A stretch of DNA of 64,000 nucleotides from contig NC_092563.1 of NCBI RefSeq assembly GCF_037975245.1, forward strand, positions 15,324,094-15,388,093, in the 5' to 3' direction. Shown here one piece after another: positions 24,255 through 36,869 of this stretch (positions are counted from its first letter, which is position 1; the number at the start of each line of letters is the position of its first letter). The notes below the pieces were generated by a model. That model searched no databases. It had not been told where the DNA came from and saw only the letters and a list, made by a program, of their open reading frames with translations. Origin of the DNA: Apostichopus japonicus. Its lineage: Eukaryota > Echinodermata > Holothuroidea > Aspidochirotida > Stichopodidae. A program made the translations under genes and the position numbers.

Positions 24255-27200
24255 TCATAAACAGTACCTACTCAACCGTTGTTGGATCATGGAGTTGCAT
24301 TTCTCCCTCAGGGCTTCACCCAGGCCCTCATCTGAAGCTTCCTCCGATGGTAAACAGGGACAGCAACTGTTGAAGTACAATCCCCCGATGCCTTCTAACT
24401 CCCTCGCTGTGGCACAGTAAACTGTCGTGGCAGCACCCTGTTGCTGTAAGGGAAGGACAAGAGCATTTTCACTTCTTGAAATCATGACTGCAAAAACCTT
24501 CACCTAGTCTACTTCCACTGGTGATCGAATGCAAAAATTCTGTTTTTTCAATTACTCAGTGCATCTGATTGAAAAGAGCATATAAAAGTGATTCTGAATT
24601 CCAACCAGTGAAAAAGGAATTTTCTGGTGGCTGAACTTGGTTGCTTATTAACAAACTTGCAGAAAGGTTTTTTGCATCTTTAGATGTAAAACACATCCTC
24701 ATAGCATTTTGAATTTGCAAAGATACGAATTTGTCAAGATTTGTGATATTTTTATAAATGCATCTGGCAACAGCTGAATGGATGATGTCATCAGGGCACT
24801 CCAGCTGAATGTCTTTGATTTTCTTTATGATATTTCAATGACTTATCCAGGGAGGGAAAGAATATTTCCATGGAAAAACATTGACAGGTAAGCAAAACAT
24901 TGCAAATTAATCACTGGTTTCTACAATATATCAACAAGACGATCATAATACCCCAAGTAAATTTTTGAGGTGCATTTGCCCAGATGACATCACAGACCCC
25001 CCACTGTGATCCAACTTCCTGAAGTAGCTGAAGGGTTAGGCAGACAAAACAGGTTTTACATTCAATCAACCATACCTCATGTTAGGGATATGATATCGAG
25101 ATAGGATTATCAACTAGTGTTGTGGAATATATTTCTAATCAGAATTACTTTACATTGTATGCCAACAGAATATTCCTTGGACAGTTCTTATATTCTATAT
25201 CAAGGCTGCTTAAAAAAGAATCTACTTGAAACTTGTATTTGTACAAATGTCACCTGTCTATTACAAGATATTTTCATGTATAATAAATGCTTACCAATGA
25301 TTTTGAGAATGGTCTCGCTAACAGCCATAGCAGTCTCCACATCCACCAGTTATTTTTAATTCCTGTGTATATCATATTGCCAGGATGTAGGGCAGCACAC
25401 GTGACACCTTTGGACCTCATTCGGTTATCAAACTCATAGCTCATCATTATATTGCACAGTTTTGATTGCCCATAGGCCAAAATTGGCCAATAGTCTGTCT
25501 GGTCCACCGATAAATTATCCAGGTCCAATTTATTGGATCCTAAATTTACAAACCTAAAACAAATAGATGAACATAGTCGTTGTGATTGTTTATTGGTGAG
25601 ACTTAAAATAATGCAAAATAAGCTCTCAAATGAAAATATAAATCTTTTACAACAACGGAAATATCGTTCCTTGAATATAAAGTACATTTAGTACATTTAG
25701 TGATTATGAATTTTGAAAAAATAATATTCAAATTATATAACCTGTTTATGCAACTGATCAGAACATTTTTGTTTTTCATTCAGGGTAGCTACAGTATTGT
25801 TTCCGTGACTACTGCAAAATATTTCATTCTCATCAAAGATTTGTGCAATTAGCTGCAATTAGCCGAATCAATTGAAGAAAATAACAATTTCAGGAAAGAG
25901 ATTTATTTTTATGCAAACCAGGTTACGACAAAACACTTCTGCTATAAAGCGCTATGAGTCAAAATGAAGCATAGATATTGCTCGTTGAAAAAAAAGTAAA
26001 CTTTCTTTCAGTTACTATTAAAGAGAAGCGAACCCAAGCATCTTTCGCTAATATCAGAGATCTTGTATAAACATCTCCCCCAAATATTTAAACCAAATGT
26101 TCATGTGGAGGATATCTGTGCACAAATGTCATTTGGTAGGAAGCCTAGCCATGTTGTCAATGTGTCATACTTTTGTTTACCCTTCTGCATGTGCCTTCTT
26201 CACTAAACACAACAAGATGGCATCTTCACAAGATGGGCATCACTCCAAGGAACGCCAAAAGTGCATAAATAAAGGTTAAAAATAATGCAACTGGCAGTTG
26301 AAAACTTTTACTTTCTCTCCGTTTTTCTCATATTTTCGTGATCAATGTATAGCAATGTTCACACAGAGACTAATGGCAGTGTAATGTTATGTTATAATCT
26401 GCCTTATTTGGGATTCTGGATTTGCCAAAATCATCTCTATCACAGAGAGGAAATATTATAAAAATATACAGAAATGCTTCAAACCTTTCAGCATAGGTGC
26501 AATGATAACATCGTATGCAGACATGCTCAAGTCATTAAAGAATTTTGTGCTACAAAATATCAAAACTATTGTATCTCCAAAACGTAGTAAGGTTTCTTGT
26601 TAGCTACTTGAGGAAGCTATTCATTACAATTAATTCAATCACTCAGCCCAATCACCATGGGGAGGTTTGCTTCTCTTTCGGTAAAATAACTGTTGCCACT
26701 TTACGGCAACAAAGCAGTGACATATTTTGTGCTACTGATGTGATATTTCACACTCTGCAAACAAACAATTCCTCTTTAAAGCAACCTTTTGAATTTGGTC
26801 CTCAAATTTTTTCTTGCGTTGCGACCAGTCATTGCTCAAATCATTTGACAATTGATCAAAGTCGACCTGAGACAAGTGAGGATTTAATGATTCCATTCAA
26901 AAGTGAGAAGCACACAGAAAGAGCAAATCAGGAAAAAACTTTCCAATTTTTTTGTGGCCATTTTTGTCACTATTTGAAATAAAACTTTGATATAGTCATT
27001 CAACAATGAACTGCATTTGTCATGAGATTTTAGCATTCATCACTGCTATACCAAGCAGAAAAGCTGCTTTTAGTTATAGTTTAATTTTAGTAATCCCTTG
27101 GCTGCAGAAGATGTTTATAATACCTGTGAGATTCAGAGGAGACGACCACTACCCTAGCAGGGGCTGACTGGATCAAGGTATCTTCTAAGAGCTGCATCAG

Positions 27201-30200
27201 GTAAAAATGACCGAGATGGTTGACCTGGAATGTCGTCTCAAACCCATCCTCGGTCAGTTGCCAAGGATGACCAAAGACAGCTGCATTACATATTAACATG
27301 TCCACTGGCCTGAAAGAGGGACAACAATTTACAGATTTTGGATGCTCAGAAAGCTGAAGAAAAGTATGTGTTGAATGGTTGGTCAGGTGTGTATAGGTTT
27401 ACATACAGAATGTTCAGCATGCTGCAACATGGAGGGGATAAAATTATATTCAAGTCGCTATGCAAGACATACTGACAGATAATAATAATAATGATGTGGA
27501 TTTATAACACACACAAACTCCACCAGCAGGTGCTCAAGGCACAATACAATATCTTAAATAAAAACACTTAATTATACAAAATCAAAACTTTACGACTTAA
27601 TCCTTCAAACAAAAATACGACAGCAAATAACATGAGGTAAACAACAACACAGGCAATGCAATAAATGAACTGGCAGATTATGGAAATGCTTGTGACATTA
27701 AATAAGTCTTCAGAGCTTTTTTTGAACTGATTTACTGAAGCACAAGATTTCACCTGTATGGAAATGAGTTTCAGACACGTGGGGCTGCGACAGAAAAAGC
27801 CTGATACCCCCATGTCCATTTGGATCTCGGTTCACAGAGAAGAGACATATTGCATAACAAAGTAAGGAGTGGGTGGAAATTGCTTGAGAACAACACAGAA
27901 ACTGTAAACATGCTCACAAACTTTGGTCCTATAATTACACTTCAAAAGTTCAAACAAAACCAGACATGAAGGATACAAAGTTAGCCCTTGGCGTAGGATC
28001 AAGTCAAATCGTGAAATGGATGAAATAAATGGAAGAGAAAAATAAATGTATTACCACTGCCTGAGTTTGTAGTTTTCTGCAAACTGTTTGATACTTCTGA
28101 GAGAAGCCAGGTCAAGGTACATAACATCTACCTTGGCAGGTCCAAGTTCGTCTCGAATCTTTCCGGCGGCTGCGTTGGCCTTCCTCAAATTCCTGCAGGC
28201 TAGGACGACGTGTACTCCGTGGAGAGCGAGCGAGCGAGCAGTTTCAAAGCCTACAGAGGAAAGCAGCACAAAAATTCATGGTTGACCCTGATGTATGATA
28301 GTAACATATATATATTTAATTACACATCAATCAATTAAATTTTCTTACAATAAAATATGCACATTGTTAAGAGATACATTTGAGATCATACATGTAATGT
28401 TACAGGTTAAACTATTGCAGAAAAAAAAGAAATCATCACTTGCAACCCAACTCTGGTTTTCACTACACAGCACCTTAACTGCCTGAATGGAACTGAGGGC
28501 AGGAGGAGGCTGATAGAAAGTTCAGTGCAACCAAGGAGCTGTAAAATAGCAGCTCCCAAGAGAAACCATTAAAATAATTGGTAATACACTAGTCCCACCA
28601 GTAGATACCACCACACAATGTCTCAGGTTTCCTGCATAGTGTTGTATTTTTGAAAATACAACTCAAATACATTGTTATATTACTTAACCTGCCACAAATG
28701 GGCCAAAAATGGTCAAATTTGGAGAAATGACATTGATTTGATCCTTATGCTTGCCATTCAGAAAATAAATCTTTTTTTTTTTGGTTGCTTCCTTTTTTTA
28801 GTCACCAGAGAGTGTTTGCTGTAAAGATCTTGTTCAAATCTAGTTGGTAACTTGACACTGGCCTGATTCCACAGTATGTTCAACTATCCTAATTTATCAT
28901 CATTTACACCTTGGTTAAAAATTTATTTACTATTTAATTATAATTACTGGAAATAGTAGTAAACAGGTATTTAACAGTAATAGAAAGATTCAAAGGGTTA
29001 GTTAGGCCTCCACCACTCATCCCACCTCACCCCTCCCATTTCTCCATGTCCCCCCCCCAAATAAATCAAATGTTTCAACAAACCTATTCCTGAATTTGCT
29101 CCAGTAATGATTGCATACTTCCCGCTGAGATCTCTCCCTTGTAACACTCCTAGAGCCGTGCTATAGGCATCAAACCGCTGGTTAAATTCCTGGGGATTGT
29201 TGGACTCTTCAACAGCAAACGCCAGTCGCGGATCAGTGTAAGTTGTTCGTTTCTGTAAGTGACTGTTAAGTGAATTGAAAACTGATGTCTTAGTTAATAT
29301 ATTCTGCATTTGTCAGTATATAAAGAAGTATTTTAAAAAGTGCAGTCAACAGTAATAGCTATGTGTAACAGTGTAAGTAGATAATACAAAAATAAGAAAG
29401 AAAAAAAGATATTAATAATCAATAAACGGTCACATGATGCTGCTCTCTGTAGCTAGAACAAATTACGGCATTATGGAGTCCATACCTACGTTGAAAAGTA
29501 ATAGAGTTTCTATGTTGTGACATTATCTCAACAAACTAAAATGCACTATGCGTTCATACACTCTACATTTGCAAGACAGGAGACAATTGCACGACCACTT
29601 TAAGGGAAACAATAACATATGTTAGTGAGCAGTACACAATACCTCAGATTAAATCATTTTACAACACTTACTCAATGTAAAACAGTAGGCCCTTTTCATC
29701 GACTCCACTGGTCCACCCAAAAGGAAGTTCTGGCAGAAACAAAATAGTAAGAGCTTGAGCTTACCACAGGTACAGTACAATCAAATATAAAAAACTTTAT
29801 GGGAACTTAAGTTAATATCCAAAGTTTTTCAATTTTCTTCGGCTTCTTTTAATTGCAAACAATAAAAACCTCATACAATTCTTACCAAAGGTGGCCGTAC
29901 GCTACAAAAGACAGCATACCATACAGTATCAGTCCAGTACTTTGTCACTTTCGTTTCAATTAGCAATGGATAGGAATCCTAATTATCCAGATTTTGTTTC
30001 AACTGTGGGACAACCTTCAGTCGTGATGCATTCCATATTTATTCAGATCTTATTCTAATGATGAATGTTTGTGTTTTATTCAGATCTTATTCTAATGATG
30101 AATGTTTGTGTAACACCCACAGTTATGAAATTCACCATCCATGAGGGTTATATTTCAATTCTCCAAACTACTTCAGAGACGTTGTTGGAGTTTTAAATTA

Positions 30201-31214
30201 AATCTATTATGAAATTTAAATCTACGAAGAACTTTAAATGAATGAATGTTTATCCTGGAGGGTGACTATCAGTGCTACTGTAAATTACTGTACATGTAAA
30301 ATTAAAACTGAATGTGACCACTTATGTCTTTTGGGCATATTTTGAACATGACATAAGCTTACTATAAATAAAGAAATGTAACCCTACCACCAGCAATTCT
30401 CTTTCTCTTGCCAGTTGCAGGATGAGCCCATTGTGTTGTTTCTGACTGGTGACTGTTTAAATAAAAAAAGAGGAAACATGTTTCATTTTACTTGATACTC
30501 TGTTACTCTTGGTTAAGACATTGTGAAGATTTATCATTAACTCTTGGCATGAAAGCCCATTTTGTGACAATATTAATTTGTTGTTCATTAGCTAACGTTA
30601 AGTTTTCTGCTGAAGTGCAGTCAATGGCTATCCTTTGGAAAGGATACTAGCAAACGTGGTCACAGACAATCAGCAAGGTTTCCCAAGCTTGCAAAAGCAT
30701 TCATATTTCCATAAGGCCTTTACAGAATAGAATGGCATGCCTTACTAGTTGGCTGTACCCTTCATTTGTTTTAGAATGAAATTTGGGGTAGGCTACTCAC
30801 TACTACTAGGCTTAGTTACTACACTATAATTTGTTTATCTTGTGAGATGTGAAATACACAAAATTTGTACTAGGGTTCACTGCCTAATGTTATTGATACG
30901 ACATAGGGAGCTGTTAGCTAGGCCTAAGGTTGAACCTGCTAACTACTGAAAACTAGTTAGGCAAATGGCAATACACTTCGCGGAACTACTGTAGTATGAC
31001 TATTATGTTAGATACACCATTATCATACAATTTGTTTCAATTACACAGCGTGCAATACTCTATACAACAAGAAAGCTTTGTTGAGTGTTTCACTCAGAAA
31101 TTAAGCGTTGAGAAGAGTACGATACTTTGCATAGAATACACGTCCATCGGTTGTACTGCGCTCCTCCCAGCCAGCAGGCAGTTCCTCTTCACTGTCTGAA
31201 TCGAAAAGTTCCAT
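24255..31214 (-). CDS. WWOX: WW domain-containing oxidoreductase, complete gene
   Basis: Eight coding exons on the minus strand join in phase: 31,214-31,126, 30,452-30,388, 29,729-29,672, 29,262-29,084, 28,250-28,055, 27,309-27,124, 25,553-25,295 and 24,443-24,255. The sum is 1,221 nt, about 406 aa plus stop; human WWOX has 414 aa. WW1 spans residues 12-41 ('[16 protein letters not shown]'). A nuclear-localisation-like 'GKRKR' is at 44-48. WW2 spans 53-82 and, as in human WWOX, has Tyr in place of the second Trp ('[10 protein letters not shown]'). The short-chain dehydrogenase part has the cofactor motif 'TGANSGIG' (124-131), 'CNAA', '[10 protein letters not shown]' and the catalytic 'YGQSK' (Tyr285, Lys289), ending with '[11 protein letters not shown]'. 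WWOX binds PPxY partners through WW1 and is a tumour-suppressor and metabolic scaffold protein. All splice sites follow GT/AG. Start chosen: the ATG at 31,214, which gives an acidic '[12 protein letters not shown]' lead like the vertebrate one. Confidence 0.95.
27478..27990. repeat. Dispersed repeat inside a WWOX intron
   Basis: It starts with 'aataataataatgatgtgga', followed by 'tttataacacacacaaactc' and 'ccagcaggtgctcaaggca'. This resembles a repeat head common in marine invertebrate genomes. It then contains 'ctgcgacagaaaaagcctga' and a ~200-bp tail. It lies in the intron between exons 5 and 6 of WWOX. Family and ends are uncertain. Confidence 0.35.
30038..30112. repeat. 37-bp direct tandem duplication
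   Basis: 'attcagatcttattctaatg' plus 'atgaatgtttgtg' occurs twice, starting at 30,041 and 30,078, with essentially no differences. It lies in the WWOX intron between exons 2 and 3 and looks recent. Confidence 0.9.
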
Positions 31215-31559
31215 TTCCAACACTGTAACTACTACGGAAGTTTACTTATGACAGCATAATAGAACTACCATTGAACTTTATGGATATCACGATCAGTAGA
31301 CTACACAAAGATTATGTATCGTCTTTGACAGTACTTTATGTATGGTGCGCCGAAAGTGCCATAAGTTATGATATCGACATATCAAAATTTAAATTGTATG
31401 TATGTACTTAAGATCCTCATGCAAGCAGGAACTCGCGAAGAAGCCTCATTGGCTTATCAAAGCCGCAGGCTGACCGAAATCAGTCTCTTACATTCATATT
31501 TAATGTCCATGATTATGAATTGTCAATTGTCAACAACTCTGTAGTGTAACTGGACGACA

Positions 31560-31645
31560 AACATTAAACTTGGAGTGACTCGAACTGGGGAACTTATGAT
31601 TGGAAGGGACCATCGTTAACCACTGAGCTAACACCCCTGGATATT
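31560..31645 (-). mobile_element. tRNA-derived SINE head
   Basis: On the minus strand 'TTAGCTCAGTGGTTAACG' gives a consensus pol III A box (TAGCTCAGTGG, 31,620-31,630). 'AGTTCGAGTCA' (31,576-31,586) is a near-consensus B box; the spacing is that of a tRNA. Cloverleaf pairing is imperfect, so a tRNA-derived SINE is more likely than a functional tRNA gene. It lies about 350 bp upstream of the WWOX start codon, in opposite position to the promoter side. Confidence 0.6.
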
Positions 31646-32100
31646 GAATTGGATATTAAATTGAATAAAAAATGCAGTATTTTAATTAACATATTTCACA
31701 GCATGACCAAATTTGACAAATCTGCATCAACAGATGGATAGGTTTGCTGTTTTACTGGAACCACTCCAACTTCCCCCCACCTACACCCTCAGCTGACACC
31801 TTCTTTGGAACATACCTAACACCTTTACCAACTTTCTCATCAGTTCCTTTCAGTAATTTGGAGATATCTGTCGGACACACACGCACATAGATATACATAT
31901 ATACAACATAAACTGGACAGGTCGGGTGCAACTAAAATTCAAACTGTGAAGGAGAAAATTAGCATCCGTGGAAAACTCACTTTTGAAATTGTATCATGTT
32001 TTTCACGACCCTGTTTACTCCATATTTTTCATCTTTAGATTTCGTTATAAGTGTAAAAAGGCATTATTCAATGCCTATTCAGTAGTTTTGTTTCATTAAC

Positions 32101-32262
32101 CAGGCGCGAAGCCAAGGGGGGGGGGGCGAAGGGGCGACCGCCCCCCCCCCCCTTGAGCATATTTTTTTTTTTTTTTTTATGATATCGCTAGTAATTTCAA
32201 GCTTAGATGCAACTTACAAGGCCTGGGAAATGCCATTTCCAGCGATCTGGTAGGCATTTCCA
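32101..32262. mobile_element. Truncated copy of the 13.3-kb hAT-like MITE family
   Basis: It starts CAGGCGCGAAGCC with long G and C runs. It continues with 'tatgatatcgctagtaattt', 'gatgcaacttacaaggcctg' and 'cagcgatctggtaggcattt', all matching the copy at 13,295-13,586. It stops before the right half, so the right terminal repeat is missing. Confidence 0.75.
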
Positions 32263-32838
32263 GAGTAGCTAAATGTTTGCGGATGTTTAATATTATATCG
32301 TTTCCTCCCTTAAATGCCTATATATGGTTCTACACCTCGGATGTCTATGCCCACATAATTCAACGGTTTTCAGATATGCATGATACTTTATGAGCATCAT
32401 GAAAAATCAGGCTTAATAAGCTGCTACCAGACCCAATGAGCTTTGTAACTGTATAATGTACATTCACGATGTTCAATGTGTAAAGCCATGTCGAGACAAA
32501 CTAGTGTTTTGAGACAGCGAAAAGTATTACAAAGCCACGACGAAGACCTCTGAAGCTGTAGCAATGTCAATACCAAATGTGGAAAATGTAGACGTGAAAA
32601 TTAACAGAAACAACGATTTCAACTTTTCTTCATCTTGGCTTTATTGCACTTACGTTCATGATGTAGACCATGGCACGTTGAATTCGGCTGAGTCCAATTT
32701 TGAGACCGATTTGGCATCGATTTAACACTGACTTTTCACTGGGTGTGTCCCCCCCCCCCCCAATCCATACACTATCTAATCCAAACAGCCCTCATATGTA
32801 CCCATGTGTACGAGTGATGCTTTGATTTTTACCAATCG

Positions 32839-35800
32839 GAATGCTAGAAAAATAAATGTGACACTCGGACGTCCAATGGGAGCACAAGAGACCGACATAT
32901 GTCAATTTAAGTCGACATATGTCGATTTCATGACTTATGGCACATTAGAGCGCACCATGCATATATTTTCATGGATGCAAGATCACGTGGAATTCGGATC
33001 CAATTTTAAGACCGTTATTGTGATGATGGTGATAATGACGACAGATTTCCCTCTCCTCCTCACCCCCGCCCCCTCCTCGCCTCCATCAGACGTCAGACAC
33101 ACTTCTTTTTGCCTGCTTTACACCATATTTGCTTGGTACTACAGTAACCAACTTTGTCTCTAGATCAGCAATAGGGATTTGAGCACTGAACTTTGAGAAT
33201 ATGTAAAAGCCCCTGCCCATTCCCTTCCCCTCCTTTTCTGCCATAACTTTCCAACAAAACCATCATCTTGTTTTTATAAACATCTTTGCAACGTAACTAA
33301 CGCATGTCCCAAATTTTGTCCAATTCCGTTCACTAATTTGGGGATATCCGTCGACCAAACAAACAAACCCCAACGTCCTTTACAGAAAACAATACATAGT
33401 CTTTCAATACGTATAATATTATGGACATATTTTACATCCGTACAGACATCGTTTTTTCTTCTCTTATTTCATTTCCATGACATTGTTTCTTCCTGTTTCA
33501 TCTAAGGTTTGCAATACTAATGTATTTATGTGATCATTTAATGGCTATTCACTTGTGTTCCATTTATAAATTAATCGTATTTAGGAAAAATCAAGAACTC
33601 TTTTCCCCGTACATTTTCACGTTAGGCTCTCTCGTTCACAATGAATGGACGAAGATAACATTAGGTTCAAATATTGTCAAACATTACCCAACAAGTCGTT
33701 CTTAAAAGTATACACACACGAACAAGTTTCTACGGTGTCTTATATATGCCATAATAGTAATGGTAGTCCACCTTGTCATTTGTTATCCTTGTTTATGTAT
33801 TATTAACTATACGTTTTACGTTCTCCTTTAATGTTTCTTGTTAGTCTTTCGTGCTGTGCTTGTTCTTTGGTTTTGGTTTTGTTTAATTATTGGTGTCTTT
33901 TACGAGGAACATGCAACTGCAGATTGCGAACTCAAAACATCCATTGGCATTTATGTAATCAAAATGTCAGATGTATCATGTCTATTTTTCTTTAATAAAT
34001 TTCTAATTTAAACTATAAGATTAACTCATTGTATAGTTGTTTCGTCTTCCTTGGCATCCATTAGGTTGTTAGGAACGTGAAAACAATAAAATCATGTATT
34101 ACTTTTACAGCACTAATTAAGAAAGAAATTTCATAAAACTGAAGCTTTCCATTCTGGTCGGAAAGAGATATAAATTTAAATATTTCCATCGTTCCCGTAA
34201 CCTTGTACTTGTATAGGGTTATACATCAAGTATTAACACACTATATATTCATATAGAGAAGAATCGAATTTGAAGGAAATATTATTATGCTTTTTATTAC
34301 TCACCAAAAAAGAAGCCCCGCTTTGTCATTTTGAAGGATTTACATGTATCTACATGTTAGGCCTGCATACCGCAGAGTTTAACTACTTTTTTACAGTCTT
34401 AGTTCTGAATAATAATAATAATACGAACATAATGTTAACGCACACTTCATTGGCTGCCAACAGGCGGTCAGTTTCTTTACTGTAATTTAGTGTATATGAG
34501 CATTATGCGTTGTGGTGCAAATTAATGTAACATTGAAGCACTAACAACTCAGCAAACATATTATAGGGCCGAAGGCGTTAGATGCATTGGAATCCCTTTG
34601 TGCACATATATAATACCATAGATATTGCACATAGCGCCGAAGGCACTAAATTCTGATTTCTTTACTTCTTAACACTACAGAGAAAGAAAGTGAGGCCAGT
34701 TCATGCGCGCACCTGTAATCGCGTGTATTCACAACATAACACTTTCCGAATTTATGATAAGTCCTTCCCTGAAGGCTTATCTTGTTATATAAACACTGAA
34801 TATTAATCCAAATACATATCTTAATCGTACCTGACTTCTTGTTTGATCCTGCTATGGTTCCATATATGTACTGCTGTATTCAAAAAAAAAAATGTCGCCA
34901 TCTTGAAATACGTGAAAGGAAAAGCCAAGTCAACCGAATACCCACGAAGTTACGTGCAAGCTGCCTTCGTCATATACGAACGCACCGCGCGAGAATTCAC
35001 TTCGTAAGAAATGTACGTGTGTTGACGCGCTGTGTGCGCTACTGGCTTCACGTTTTTGTATGTGAGAAGAATACAGAAGTCACCAATCCAGCGCCTTCGC
35101 TGGAAAATAAATGTCTGGAAAATAACAGCGTACCCTGTCATTTTTTTGCGAGCGCTTCGCGCAAAGGCATTGGCACCCCTGAATAGAATCACTGAGATAT
35201 ATGTTACAGCGCGTTCGGCGCCTTACAAATTCTGTACAATCACTATAATTTAATATTATCAACTTAAAAGTGCCTGTTTATGTATTCTCGATCGAAAAGG
35301 ACTCTCACACACTTGAAATGCGCTGAATATTTACATACATGTTCTTATCTCACTGCCACATTATGTGACAGAACGTTTGCTTACAATTCTGTTTACAAGT
35401 AAAAATATTTACGGTCCTCGTCGGATATCAAATCATGTTTTATTTTGTAAAATTGTTAGATTGGACATTTCTCGGTGCGCCAATACACCAGTATTACGTA
35501 ATAATTAAATGCAGGCAACTCCACACTGCATGGAGTAACCCACTGTTACACCACAATGGAAGCTAACCATGCATGGACCATGTTTACACCTAGTGATGTC
35601 AACATTACCTTAAATTGCGAACAAAGCGATTTGTTTATCGAGAAACTACTCTCATCTTTTGCGAGATTCCTTCATCTTCTTGGGTAAATTTGGTTAGTTG
35701 AGCTCACTCTTTCTTCGCAATTTTCATTTCTTATTTGAATGCATTCAATTACCTTTCTTAATATCGTTATGGTAGATTTAAAATTAAAACGGGGAAAATT

Positions 35801-36176
35801 GACCTCCATTAATGTTGCTGTATATATCTTATATAATACATGGCAATAACAATCTAAGCGTTATTATCATCATAGTCTATGTTGTTAACCTATTTTCAGC
35901 TTTCTTCTATTAAAACTAGAATCAACCTGTACGTGTTTGTATTAACACCAGAACATAACCATATTACTCAGGTACCGTCTGTTTGTCGTTTTCAGTTTAT
36001 CATGGGAAGAAAACTTTTCAGAAGAAGACAAGTGAAGAACAAGCAGAACCGCCAACGAGTAAGGTACCTGATAACTCTGTATATTATATTTAGTGATTAT
36101 TGTCACAAAATCGATCGTGGATAATGAAGTAACCATGCATGACAACTCTTGAGAGGGGCAGAGGAGGAGGAAGAAG
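32839..36176. repeat. Left arm of an ~18-kb inverted-repeat structure
   Basis: The arm (about 3.3 kb) recurs inverted at 45,620-50,752. Matching landmarks include 'gacatatgtcaatttaagtc' (about 32,893) against 50,684-50,703, 'gatatccgtcgaccaaac' (33,345) against 50,150, 'caactgcagattgcgaactc' (33,914) against 49,565, and 'tgttagattggacatttctc' (35,455) against 46,285. The arms look about 80-90% alike by eye, with small indels. The inner end is near 36,170; the outer end is near 32,839 where similarity stops. It contains an exon-like segment at 35,996-36,063 that reads inward. Confidence 0.85.
35996..36063 (+). CDS. Exon-like segment in the left arm (copy of 45,721-45,788)
   Basis: A 68-nt segment is bounded by a pyrimidine-rich acceptor (gtcgttttcag) and a GTACC donor, and is exactly matched in length by an inverted copy in the right arm. 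One frame reads 'HGKKTFQKKTSEEQAEPP' and ends in phase 0. Joining to 36,872 would then lead into the open Ser/Asp-rich exon upstream of the kinase-like domain. A second frame beginning 'MGRKLFRRRQVK' is also open, so the coding frame is not settled. Whether either is translated is inference. Confidence 0.4.
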
Positions 36177-36869
36177 GATTCGCATAGTCTACCTAGAATG
36201 ATGGAAAGCTCTCATTATCTACATGATAGGACTATAAATACGTCGAGTTAAATGCCAGGGGCATCAGTGACACATATACCCCGACAAACCGAGAAAATTA
36301 GGAGTTTCAACCAGTGGCTTGGATTTAATATAACAACCTTAAACTGAAAGTATGTACTATACACAAATCGATTTAAAATCATGGAAATTATAGCACCAAT
36401 TTGCATCTAAGCCCTCTTACCCCAAAACAAGAAAAAAAAACCTACCGGTCCGCCAAATCAAAATTTTGGCTAAGGGCCTGCTCTCTGTGCTACATCGTAT
36501 GAACTGTGTGATGCATACAAGGAAATTACAATCTTCAAGTTATATTTTTGTTGAGAAATTGTTATTTTGACCTATGTAAGACTATAATAATTATTATATC
36601 ATACGCTTTCTATAAAAGTGGGCATACATGTTTATGATCTATAGGAAATATATTTGAGTAAATCTTGGTCAAATTGGACTTTGAAAAAGTTAATTCGCAC
36701 TATTAACTAATAACTGAAAACTGACTGCGAACCACTGAAAGAACTTGTGTAACCATTTCGTTTTCAACGTGGAAAAATTTGCTGCAATTCTTTTTAAACT
36801 TACTGCATGTTCACAGACGTTCAACTTTGCACAAGATCTTCTGGTGGTTCGCTTGTTTGAGGTCTTCAG

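Noticed and set aside
26545-26982. 145-codon plus-strand frame in a WWOX intron
   Set aside because: No recognisable motif, no splice support, antisense to an intron of a well-supported gene.
34839-35253. Open frames in the left arm with partly matching frames in the right arm (46,477-46,719)
   Set aside because: The DNA of the arms is similar, so similar translations are expected; indels shift the frame between arms and there is no known domain.
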